DNA of 6,170 nt, from NCBI GenBank assembly GCA_030052355.1, contig JASIGS010000731.1, forward strand, positions 1 through 6,170, given 5' to 3'. Positions 1 to 5,440 of this stretch are shown in pieces; position 1 is the stretch's first letter; each line of letters opens with the position of its first letter. This stretch comes from Streptosporangiaceae bacterium. Its GTDB lineage: Bacteria; Actinomycetota; Actinomycetes; Streptosporangiales; Streptosporangiaceae. The position numbers and the translations under genes were made by a program. The notes below the pieces were generated by a model. It did no database searches. It was not told where the DNA came from and worked only from the letters and a program-made list of their open reading frames with translations.

Positions 1-980
1 GCGCGGAAGGTTGCGAAGCCGAACGCGCGGAACGTGCGGAAGACCACGTCCGCACCCGACAGGTCCGGCGCGGCGTCGATGACCTCACCGCCGAGTCCTT
101 CCAGCGCTTGCCTGGCGGGAGCCAGAACATCTAGTACGTCCGGCTCGACCGGCAGGCCGAGGTCGGGGCTCCAGGCGATCCTGATTCCCTTCATGTCCCG
201 GTCGAGCAGGGCGCGGATCTGCGCGGGGTCGCTGACGGCAGGCGGCGGCTGGTCGAGTGCCAGCGGGACGCGCGGGTCCGGGCCGGCCAGGACGGCCAGC
301 AGCAGCGCGGCGTCGGCGACGGTGCGCCCCATCGGACCGGCCACGCCGAACATGTCGGCGACGTCCGCGAACGGCCAGCCGGGCACCCGGCCGGGGCTCG
401 GCCGCAGGCCCACGACGTTGCAGAAGCTGGCCGGGTTGCGCAGCGACCCGCCCAAGTCACTGCCATCGGCGAGGGCGACCAGCCTGGCAGCCAGCGCGGC
501 CGCGGCCCCGCCGCTGCTGCCGCCCGCGCTGCGGCTGTGGTCGTAGGGGTTGCGGGTCGCGCCGAATACGGGGTTGACGGTATGCGAGCCCGCGCCGAAC
601 TCGGGCACGTTGGTCTTTCCCAGGCTTATCGCGCCTGCCTGCGTCATCCTGTGGACGACCAGGGCGTCGCGCTCGGGCACGTTCGCTGCGAACAACGGCG
701 ACCCGTACGTCGTCCGGACCCCCGCGGTATCAGCCAGGTCCTTATGCGCCACCGGCAGGCCGTGCAGGAGGCCGAGCACGCCGCCGCTTGCCATCACTTC
801 GTCGGCGGCCGCAGCGCGGGTCAGGGCGAGATCGAAAGTACGGGTGACGATGGAATTGATGGCCGGGTCGAACGCCTCAATGCGAGCGATGTGCGCCGAC
901 ACGACCTCGCGGGCGGACACCTCCCTGCGCCGCAGCATCCCCGCGATGGCAACGGCGTCCTGCATGCACAAGTCAGTCAC
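1..980 (-). CDS. Amidase-signature family hydrolase, partial (C-terminus beyond left edge)
   Basis: Members of this family hydrolyse carboxamide bonds (R-CO-NH2 to acid plus ammonia) with a Ser-cisSer-Lys triad. Reading the minus strand from a GTG at 980 gives an uninterrupted frame of about 326 residues to the edge; full-length family members are usually about 450-500, so about a third is missing. The catalytic set is complete: Lys80 in VAHKDL, cis-Ser155 in the Gly/Ser-rich AGGSSGGAAAA loop, and nucleophile Ser179 in DLGGSLRNPA. The 24-residue spacing between the two serines is the same as in fatty acid amide hydrolase. The N-terminus (REVSAREVV followed by AFDPAINSIV) is also typical. There is no signal peptide, so it is probably cytoplasmic. 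GTG980 is chosen because a TANNNT box lies 6 nt upstream and no Shine-Dalgarno is seen; GTG1010 and ATG965 are alternatives. The substrate cannot be told from sequence; GatA is possible but no gatB/gatC is in view. It is divergent from the GH76 gene. Confidence 0.93.
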   Translation of the reverse strand, partial: MTDLCMQDAVAIAGMLRRREVSAREVVSAHIARIEAFDPAINSIVTRTFDLALTRAAAADEVMASGGVLGLLHGLPVAHKDLADTAGVRTTYGSPLFAANVPERDALVVHRMTQAGAISLGKTNVPEFGAGSHTVNPVFGATRNPYDHSRSAGGSSGGAAAALAARLVALADGSDLGGSLRNPASFCNVVGLRPSPGRVPGWPFADVADMFGVAGPMGRTVADAALLLAVLAGPDPRVPLALDQPPPAVSDPAQIRALLDRDMKGIRIAWSPDLGLPVEPDVLDVLAPARQALEGLGGEVIDAAPDLSGADVVFRTFRAFGFATFR

Positions 981-986
981 GCCGAC

Positions 987-992
987 ACGGTA
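987..992 (-). promoter_or_regulatory. Candidate leaderless -10 box of the amidase gene
   Basis: On the minus strand the hexamer TACCGT is followed by a 6-nt spacer and then GTG at 980. If transcription starts at the G of the start codon, the box occupies -12 to -7, the standard position for an actinobacterial TANNNT -10 element. No recognisable -35 box lies 17 nt further upstream, and there is no Shine-Dalgarno, which fits a leaderless mRNA. This is an inference from spacing and from the same pattern at three other starts in this window. Confidence 0.5.
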
Positions 993-1017
993 GACCAAAA
1001 TCGGAATCACGCCCGGC

Positions 1018-1045
1018 CGGCAACCCGGAAGTTGTCGCGTTGCCG
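1018..1045. promoter_or_regulatory. Inverted repeat in divergent intergenic region, possible operator
   Basis: CGGCAAC (1018-1024) and its exact reverse complement GTTGCCG (1039-1045) are 21 bp apart, about two helical turns. A near copy of the right arm, GTTGTCG (1031-1037), lies between them and pairs with the left arm with one mismatch and a 6-bp spacer. The element sits between the divergently transcribed amidase and GH76 genes, upstream of both starts, where a repressor or activator could act on either gene. No regulator gene is present in the window, and a 7-bp arm in GC-rich DNA could arise by chance. Confidence 0.35.
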
Positions 1046-1065
1046 ACTGCCGGGAAGGTAATCCG

Positions 1066-1071
1066 TAAGGT
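1066..1071 (+). promoter_or_regulatory. Weak candidate -10 box for the GH76 gene
   Basis: TAAGGT fits the TANNNT -10 pattern and would place the transcription start near 1078, giving a leader of about 40 nt that contains the Shine-Dalgarno. A TTGCCG at 1040-1045 could be a -35 box, but the 20-bp spacer is longer than usual and TAATCC at 1059-1064 is a competing reading. The TTGCCG overlaps the right arm of the inverted repeat, so binding there could block this promoter. Speculative. Confidence 0.25.
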
Positions 1072-1106
1072 CAAGAGACGTGACACCCTGCGAGAAAGCG
1101 ACGAAC

Positions 1107-1111
1107 GAGGT
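1107..1111 (+). promoter_or_regulatory. Shine-Dalgarno of the GH76 gene (GAGGT)
   Basis: GAGGT pairs with the anti-Shine-Dalgarno of 16S rRNA and lies 6 nt before ATG1118. It decides this start over the in-frame ATG at 1040, which would add 26 charged residues that do not resemble the family. It is also the only start in the plus-strand group with a clear ribosome binding site. Confidence 0.7.
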
Positions 1112-1117
1112 AAGCCA

Positions 1118-2158
1118 ATGTCAGCCCGGGATGATGTACAGCAGCCGGACTACCGCGCCTACGCCGCGGCCGGGGTGCAGGCGCTGCAGAGGTGGTACCG
1201 ATGGTGGACCGGCTGCTGGCGGACCGCGGGCTGGTGGAACTCCGCCAACGCGCTCAACGCGGTGATCGCCTACACCCAGCGCACCGACGACCAGGCCCAC
1301 TTCCACGTCATCGAGCGCACGTTCAGGAACGCCCGCCGCCAGCACCGCGACTTCCTGGACAATTTCCATGACGATAACGGCTGGTGGGGCCTGACCTGGG
1401 TCGCCGCCTACGACCTGACCCGCGAGGCGCGATACCTCGACGCGGCGCGGAAAGTCTTCGCCAACATGCTGACCGGATGGGACGACACCTGCGGTGGGGG
1501 CGTGTGGTGGAACACCGACCGCAAGTACAAGAACGCCATCACCAACGAGCTGTTCCTCACGCTCGCCGCTCGGCTGCATCAGCGCTGCGACGACACCGCC
1601 GAGTACCTCGACTGGGCGCAGCGGGAGTGGGACTGGTTCCGCGCGCGGGGCCTGATCGGCCCGAACGGCCTGGTCAACGACGGACTCGACTCGTCCTGCC
1701 AGAACAACCACGGCCAGACGTGGACCTACAACCAGGGCGTGGTCCTGGGCGGGCTGGCCGCGCTGCATGAGATAACCGGCGACGACGCTTACCTGAGGCA
1801 GGGCGAAGCGATAGCCGACGCTGCCATCAGCGAACTGACCACGCCAGCCACGGACGCCAGGTACGGCATCCTCCTCGAGCCGGGCGAGGACAAGACCGAC
1901 TTCAACGACGGCGATCGGCCGCAGTTCAAGGGCATATTCATGCGGAACCTCTACGACTTCTACCTGCGGAGCCCGCGTCCCGCGTACCGCGAGTTCATCC
2001 TCGACAACGCCCGCTCCATCTGGGCCAACGACAGGAACGGCAGCAACCAGTTCGGCCTGCACTGGGCAGGCCCGTTCGACCGTGCGGACGCTAGCCGGCA
2101 AAGCTCGGCGCTGGACGCGGTGAACGCGGCCGTGGGACTCGTCGCCGACGCCAGTTAG
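1118..2158 (+). CDS. Glycoside hydrolase family 76 protein (alpha-1,6-mannanase-like)
   Basis: GH76 enzymes cleave alpha-1,6-mannan backbones with an (alpha/alpha)6-barrel fold and a pair of adjacent catalytic aspartates. The 346-residue product carries the family landmarks: FHDDNGWWGL with Asp85-Asp86 as the likely catalytic pair and Trp89-Trp90 beside it, GGGVWW at 126-131, WTYNQGVVLGGL at 202-213, and QFKGIFMRNL at 269-278. The length matches a single catalytic domain, with no carbohydrate-binding module. ATG1118 is preferred because of GAGGT upstream. The N-terminus (MSARDDVQQPDYR) has no hydrophobic stretch or Tat/Sec motif, so the protein looks cytoplasmic, which is odd for a polymer-degrading enzyme. 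It might act on imported mannosides or on intracellular mannan or lipomannan-type glycans, or be exported by another route; this is inference. The family call is firm; the substrate is not known. Confidence 0.9.
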   Translation: MSARDDVQQPDYRAYAAAGVQALQRWYRWWTGCWRTAGWWNSANALNAVIAYTQRTDDQAHFHVIERTFRNARRQHRDFLDNFHDDNGWWGLTWVAAYDLTREARYLDAARKVFANMLTGWDDTCGGGVWWNTDRKYKNAITNELFLTLAARLHQRCDDTAEYLDWAQREWDWFRARGLIGPNGLVNDGLDSSCQNNHGQTWTYNQGVVLGGLAALHEITGDDAYLRQGEAIADAAISELTTPATDARYGILLEPGEDKTDFNDGDRPQFKGIFMRNLYDFYLRSPRPAYREFILDNARSIWANDRNGSNQFGLHWAGPFDRADASRQSSALDAVNAAVGLVADAS

Positions 2159-2185
2159 TACTGGGGCGGTGGTCCGCATGGTAGA

Positions 2186-2195
2186 CCCGCGCGGG
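2186..2195. promoter_or_regulatory. Perfect 10-bp palindrome upstream of GNAT gene
   Basis: CCCGCGCGGG is a perfect palindrome located 2 bp before the candidate -10 box of the GNAT-like gene, so it would lie in the -35/-10 spacer. That is a common place for a repressor site. It has no loop and no T tract, so it does not look like a terminator. A G/C-only palindrome of this length is weak evidence in GC-rich DNA. Confidence 0.2.
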
Positions 2196-2197
2196 AT

Positions 2198-2203
2198 TAC
2201 GGT
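2198..2203 (+). promoter_or_regulatory. Candidate leaderless -10 box of the GNAT-like gene
   Basis: TACGGT followed by exactly 6 nt and then GTG at 2210 places the box at -12 to -7 if transcription begins on the start codon. There is no convincing Shine-Dalgarno. It lies in the 51-bp gap after the GH76 stop codon and suggests the acetyltransferase gene can be transcribed independently of the glycosidase. Confidence 0.5.
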
Positions 2204-2209
2204 ATTGGC

Positions 2210-2983
2210 GTGTCCGATATCGCCATCCATCGCCTTGACGAGCGGCCCGACCTCATCGATCGCGTCTACGAGGTCGAGTTCACGTGGCCGGAGTTCATGG
2301 CCAAGGATCCGGTGGCTAACGCGCTCTACTGGCAGGTCGCGCGCGCCTTCCCGCACCTGTGCGCGGTGGCGACCGACGCCGACGGCGCGGTCGCCGCCGC
2401 TGCGCGGGCGCTGGCATTCGCTCTGGACGCGCCGGGCCGGGGAGAACTGCCTGACGGCGGGCTTGACCGGGTCACGATATGGGCGTTCGACGACCGGTTC
2501 GAGGGACGCAGGCCGGACATCGCGTCCGCGGTGGAAATCGCGGTGGGGAGGAAGCATCAGGGCACCGGGCTGTCCCACCGGATGGTGGCGGCGATGCGTG
2601 ACGCGGCCAGGGACTCCGGATTTACCCGGCTGGTCGCACCGGTGCGGCCAAACGGCAAGCACAACCACCCGCACATGCCGATGACTCAGTACATCAAGAC
2701 GCTGCGCGACGACGGCTTGCCCGTGGACCCGTGGCTGCGCGTGCACGTCAGGATCGGCGGGCGAATCCTGCGGGTGGCACCCACTTCGATGGTCATGGTC
2801 GGCTCGCTGCGGCAGTGGCGGACATGGACCGGGCTGCCGTTCGACACCTCCGGTGATGTGATCGTGCCCGAGGCGCTGGTACCGGTGCACTGCGACGTGG
2901 ACCACGATCACGCCGTCTACGTGGAGCCAAACGTCTGGGTTGAGCACGACCTTTCCGCGGCCGGAGCCGGGGCCGCTAGTTAG
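2210..2983 (+). CDS. GNAT-like N-acetyltransferase with long C-terminal extension
   Basis: GNAT enzymes move an acetyl group from acetyl-CoA to an amine. In this 257-residue protein the region 107-125 (SAVEIAVGRKHQGTGLSHR) resembles GNAT motif A, in which a beta strand is followed by the pyrophosphate-binding loop R/Q-x-x-G-x-G/A (here K115-H-Q-G-T-G120) and a helix. The preceding strands (VTIWAF 88-93) and the following strand (TRLVAPVRPN 139-148) fit the fold. About 100 residues after this core form an extension rich in His, Trp and Pro, including the HCDVDHDH stretch (227-234) and PNVWVEH (240-246), whose role I do not recognise. GTG2210 is supported by a leaderless -10 box. There is no signal peptide or membrane segment. 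I recall similar proteins of this size in actinomycetes, mostly uncharacterised. The substrate is unknown, and catalytic activity is not proven by sequence. Confidence 0.75.
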   Translation: MSDIAIHRLDERPDLIDRVYEVEFTWPEFMAKDPVANALYWQVARAFPHLCAVATDADGAVAAAARALAFALDAPGRGELPDGGLDRVTIWAFDDRFEGRRPDIASAVEIAVGRKHQGTGLSHRMVAAMRDAARDSGFTRLVAPVRPNGKHNHPHMPMTQYIKTLRDDGLPVDPWLRVHVRIGGRILRVAPTSMVMVGSLRQWRTWTGLPFDTSGDVIVPEALVPVHCDVDHDHAVYVEPNVWVEHDLSAAGAGAAS

Positions 2984-2986
2984 GCT
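2981..2986 (+). promoter_or_regulatory. Candidate leaderless -10 box of the nitroreductase gene, overlapping upstream stop
   Basis: TAGGCT is followed by 7 nt and then GTG at 2994, so the box would lie at -13 to -8. Its first three bases are the TAG stop codon of the GNAT-like gene, so one trinucleotide ends one gene and starts the promoter of the next. No Shine-Dalgarno is clear before the GTG. Read-through from upstream remains possible because the intergenic gap is only 10 bp. Confidence 0.45.
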
Positions 2987-2993
2987 GGGTAGC

Positions 2994-3443
2994 GTGTCCG
3001 ATCACTACCAGGCGCCCGGCTGGTTCACGCGCAACGTGTTTAACGAAGCTGTGGCGTTCCTCACCCGCCAGGGCGTGAGCGTTATGGGCTCCCGGGTCCT
3101 GGCCGTGAAGGGCCGGACGAGCGGCCAGTGGCGCACCACCCCGGTGAACCTGCTGACCTACGACGGCCACCGGTATCTGGTCGCGCCCCGCGGCGAGACT
3201 CAGTGGGTGCGCAACCTCAGGACCGCAGGCACGGGCGAATTGCGCCTGGGCAAGCGCGCCGAAGGCTTTCGCGGCCGGGAGCTCACCGACGAGGAGAAGG
3301 TGCCGGTGCTGCGTGCCTACCTCAAGAGGTGGAAGGCCGAGGTCGGGATCTTCTTCGAGGGCACGGGGCCGGACTCCAGCGATGACCAGCTCCGCGCCAT
3401 AGCGCCCAAGCACCCGGCGTTCGAGGTACTTCCGGACAAGTAG
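2994..3443 (+). CDS. Deazaflavin (F420)-dependent nitroreductase-family protein (Ddn-like)
   Basis: This 149-residue protein matches the actinobacterial deazaflavin-dependent nitroreductase family (the group containing mycobacterial Ddn). These are small split-barrel proteins, and characterised members use reduced coenzyme F420 to reduce quinones or nitro compounds. The diagnostic motifs are GRTSGQWRTTPVNLL (40-54), the strand YLVAPRGETQWVRNL (61-75) with the conserved W71-x-x-N74, and the following GELRLGKR (81-88). Acidic and basic residues in the helix EEKVPVLRAYLKRW (100-113) are also typical. The length is normal for the family. An in-frame TTG at 2940 would add 18 residues and overlap the GNAT-like gene by 44 bp. 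GTG2994 is preferred because the family begins near this point and a -10 box lies upstream. No transmembrane segment is obvious; the N-terminal helix (WFTRNVFNEAVAFL) could be amphipathic. The physiological substrate is unknown. Confidence 0.87.
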   Translation: MSDHYQAPGWFTRNVFNEAVAFLTRQGVSVMGSRVLAVKGRTSGQWRTTPVNLLTYDGHRYLVAPRGETQWVRNLRTAGTGELRLGKRAEGFRGRELTDEEKVPVLRAYLKRWKAEVGIFFEGTGPDSSDDQLRAIAPKHPAFEVLPDK

Positions 3444-3469
3444 GCCGTCGAACCACGTTTGCTAGGAGC

Positions 3470-3880
3470 TCACTCGGTCTCGTCGCCCTCGAAGCCGATG
3501 AGCCAGTGCAGACCGTGACGGTCGATGACCTGCCCGTCTGACGCGCCGTGGGGCCGAGTCTGCAAGTCGTCCACTACCCGCCCGCCTTCGCCGAGGAGGG
3601 AAAACCACTGGCGCAGTGTCGACGGGGCAGCAGTACCAAGAAGGGACAGCATCATGCCTTGGGCGTGGAACGGCTGCTCATCCCCGGCCGCGTCAGCGCC
3701 AAACAGCGAGACGGGTCCGCCCACCAGGTAGCCGTGGGCAATGGCGTCCGGCGGACCGTCTGTCCGGTTGAACTCCGCGAAGGTGTGCAGCCGAACCGCA
3801 CTGCCGAAGACCTCACCGTAGAACGTCAGGGCATCACGGGCAGTGCCTGGGAAGAGAATGTAGGGCGTTAGGCCGGCCAT
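3470..3880 (-). CDS. VOC superfamily protein, PhnB/glyoxalase-like
   Basis: The 136-residue product has the vicinal-oxygen-chelate fold pattern of PhnB-like proteins: LTPYILFPGTARDALTFYGEVFG at the N-terminus, AIAHGYLVGGPVSLFGADA in the middle, and a closing VIDRHGLHWLIGFE. The paired beta-alpha-beta modules give a single-domain protein of usual length. VOC proteins include glyoxalases, ring-cleavage dioxygenases and antibiotic-resistance proteins. The PhnB-like subgroup, often labelled 3-demethylubiquinone methyltransferase-like, has no settled function, so no reaction is assigned here. ATG3880 is preceded by TAGGTT plus 6 nt, which supports this start. It lies downstream of the ParA-like gene on the same strand with a 37-bp gap, but appears to have its own promoter, and it converges with the nitroreductase gene across 26 bp. 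Confidence 0.87.
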   Translation of the reverse strand: MAGLTPYILFPGTARDALTFYGEVFGSAVRLHTFAEFNRTDGPPDAIAHGYLVGGPVSLFGADAAGDEQPFHAQGMMLSLLGTAAPSTLRQWFSLLGEGGRVVDDLQTRPHGASDGQVIDRHGLHWLIGFEGDETE

Positions 3881-3886
3881 GGATCA

Positions 3887-3892
3887 AACCTA
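3887..3892 (-). promoter_or_regulatory. Candidate leaderless -10 box of the VOC gene
   Basis: On the minus strand TAGGTT is followed by TGATCC and then ATG at 3880, placing the hexamer at -12 to -7 for a transcript starting at the A of the start codon. The only purine-rich stretch upstream (AAAGGTGG) is too far away to act as a Shine-Dalgarno. The -35 position would fall at the very end of the ParA-like gene and shows no clear consensus. Confidence 0.5.
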
Positions 3893-3917
3893 GCCACCTT
3901 TGGCGCCAGGACGGCTG

Positions 3918-4700
3918 TCATCGGCGTGGTCGGCGACCTGCTGGCTCTGGCGCGGTCGCGGGAAACGTCCTGAGCAGTGCCTCACCGGCGTCCCGGGCCG
4001 ACCGGAGTAGCGGCGTGGAGCCGAGCTGGCCGCGGCGGCCGACACCGTCAGAGAGCACCGCCGCCGTGCCGGAGTCCTCGGGCAGCACGGCCAGCACCGG
4101 GACACCGAGCGCATGGGCGACCTCGCGCGCCGGGTGCGTGCCGGGCCCGGTCAGCAGCAGGGTGAGCCGCTGTGTACCGCCGAGCAGTTGCGAGAGGAAT
4201 TCGACTCTCGGCCGGGCCGCCCACACCTGGCGCAGCGACGGCCTCAGCACGAGCACGACCGCGTATGCCGCCGAGAGCACCGCCGTGGGCTGGCCGGGGC
4301 CGACGTCGAGCCGGCCGCAGTCGGCCAGCACGTCGGGTGTCTGCGCCATCAGCGTGGACGCCACGGCGGGCCACGCCTGGGCTAGCCCGGTGGCCTGACG
4401 GGGGTCTGTCAGGCCGGGCAGAACCATCCGGGTGCTGGCCGCGTCCAGCGGCATGAGCTGGCCGGCCAGGCTCGCGGCGGCGGCACGCGGGTCGCGGCCC
4501 GCCTCGATGGCGTGCGCCACAAGACCCTGACCGGCGGGCACGTGGCCCGCCAGCACGCCCGCGAGCACATCCCCTCCGCTCGGGTCGCACTCGGCGACGA
4601 TCACCCCGGCGCGGTCCGGCCACGCGAGCGCGAGCGCCAGCGCGGCGGTCGTGACCCCTGGCGAGCCGCCCGCCGACGTGAGCGCGTAGAGGCTCCCCAC
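3918..4700 (-). CDS. ParA/MinD-like ATPase homologue with degenerate Walker A (Tad-locus type)
   Basis: The 260-residue protein has the ParA/MinD layout: an N-terminal strand, then a glycine-rich loop, then a helix (LYALTSAGGSPGVTTAALAL, 4-23), then VIVAECDPSGGDV (33-45), which matches the switch I/A' region with the conserved Asp39. DVLADCGRLD (123-132) is a Walker B-like strand with Asp127. The loop reads GGSPGVTT where active members have KGGxGKTT, so both the signature lysine and the P-loop lysine are absent. ATP binding or hydrolysis may be altered or lost. In actinomycetes such proteins are encoded next to SAF-domain proteins and Tad/Flp-pilus genes, where CpaE-like ParA proteins help localise the secretion machine; the role here is inferred from that context. 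It starts at GTG4700, 11 bp after the stop of the SAF gene, without a good Shine-Dalgarno, so translational coupling is likely. The C-terminal tail (about 245-260) is Pro/Arg-rich. Confidence 0.8.
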   Translation of the reverse strand: MGSLYALTSAGGSPGVTTAALALALAWPDRAGVIVAECDPSGGDVLAGVLAGHVPAGQGLVAHAIEAGRDPRAAAASLAGQLMPLDAASTRMVLPGLTDPRQATGLAQAWPAVASTLMAQTPDVLADCGRLDVGPGQPTAVLSAAYAVVLVLRPSLRQVWAARPRVEFLSQLLGGTQRLTLLLTGPGTHPAREVAHALGVPVLAVLPEDSGTAAVLSDGVGRRGQLGSTPLLRSARDAGEALLRTFPATAPEPAGRRPRR

Positions 4701-4711
4701 CTCGGCCGCGC

Positions 4712-5440
4712 CTAACCTCGGCGCGTGACGATGAGAGCGAACTGCCCGGTCGACGCCTGCTCCGCGACGGCCGGCCCGTTCGCGGCCCCGACGAGCAGGT
4801 CGACGACGTCGAGCCCGTCTGAACCGGCGGCCGTGTCCACCGCCTCGACGACGGCGCGGACCGGAGCCGCCAGCTCCTGCGGGCCGGCCGAGCCACCGGG
4901 CTCGCCCTGATCACCGGGGGTCGCCACGATCAGCACCTGGTCGCCGGGGAACAGTCCGCTGGCCGGCAGCGTGGATGGCTTCACCGCGACGGGCACGAGC
5001 TGCTGGCCGGGGGCGGGCGGCTGCGCCGTGGTCAGATCCGACGGGGCGAGCAGGGTGCCCGCCCTGAGCGCGACGGCGGCGGTCTCCCCGCTCACTTGGC
5101 TCAGCTGCCCGGCGGGTATCACCCGGACGCCCGGCGCTACCGTCACGCCGGTCGTGGCGAGGTCGGCTGCGGTGATGACGGCGCCCGCCGGCACGTCGGC
5201 TGTCACCATCACGACGGGAACTTGCCGGTCTGCTCGCTGGTACAGCGTCGCGCTGACGACCACGCCGGCCGCGGCCATCGCCACGGCCAACGCGACCATG
5301 GCCGGACGGCGCCGCCGAGGCAGCCCGAGAAGCTGGCCGACGTCCGACGCCGGTGATGCCGCCCGGCCCGCGCCGTTGGCCTGCACGTCGCGGTCGGGAA
5401 AGTACACGGCACCGATCCCGGCAGGCGGCTGCGTGCTCAT
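4712..5440 (-). CDS. SAF-domain, membrane-anchored CpaB/RcpC-like protein
   Basis: CpaB/RcpC proteins belong to Tad/Flp pilus assembly systems and combine a membrane anchor with a periplasm-facing SAF domain. This 242-residue product has a cytoplasmic N-terminus, a basic stretch PRRRRP (41-46), one hydrophobic segment (about 48-66, MVALAVAMAAAGVVVSATL), and then the SAF pattern: VPVVMVTADVPAGAVITAADL (74-94), VIPAGQL (107-113) and ALRAGTLLAPSDL (124-136). A second module follows, VPVAVKPSTLPASGLFPGDQVLIVAT (149-174), with the GDxVxV-type motif seen in the family. ATG5440 is chosen over longer in-frame starts upstream because it overlaps the preceding stop as ATGA and has GGTGAG 6 nt before it; the longer reading gives Arg-rich shadow sequence. 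It is tightly linked to the genes on both sides, suggesting one transcript. The exact partner complex is inferred. Confidence 0.85.
   Translation of the reverse strand: MSTQPPAGIGAVYFPDRDVQANGAGRAASPASDVGQLLGLPRRRRPAMVALAVAMAAAGVVVSATLYQRADRQVPVVMVTADVPAGAVITAADLATTGVTVAPGVRVIPAGQLSQVSGETAAVALRAGTLLAPSDLTTAQPPAPGQQLVPVAVKPSTLPASGLFPGDQVLIVATPGDQGEPGGSAGPQELAAPVRAVVEAVDTAAGSDGLDVVDLLVGAANGPAVAEQASTGQFALIVTRRG

Noticed and set aside
537..1061. A 174-codon plus-strand frame, with a 147-codon frame beside it, over the amidase
   Set aside because: Both are antisense to the amidase, whose catalytic motifs are intact on the minus strand. Neither has family motifs or a ribosome binding site.
1040..1117. 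ATG1040 as start of the GH76 gene
   Set aside because: The 26 extra residues are highly charged, unlike the family and not a signal peptide, and GAGGT precedes ATG1118 at the right distance.
1121..2947. A 608-codon open frame on the minus strand opposite the GH76 and GNAT-like genes
   Set aside because: The translation is rich in Val, Arg, Gly and Pro with no recognisable domain, and it spans two unrelated well-supported genes. Long antisense frames arise readily in GC-rich DNA, where stop codons are rare.
2940..2996. TTG2940 as start of the nitroreductase gene
   Set aside because: It would add 18 Pro-rich residues overlapping the GNAT-like gene by 44 bp. GTG2994 fits the family N-terminus and has a -10 box upstream.
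3444..3469. Possible bidirectional terminator between the convergent nitroreductase and VOC genes
   Set aside because: No stem-loop of useful length and no T tract is visible in these 26 bp.
4048..4914. A 288-codon minus-strand frame across the ParA-like and SAF genes
   Set aside because: It is an out-of-frame reading of two genes with clear domain motifs, and its product is Arg/Gly/Ala-rich without structure.
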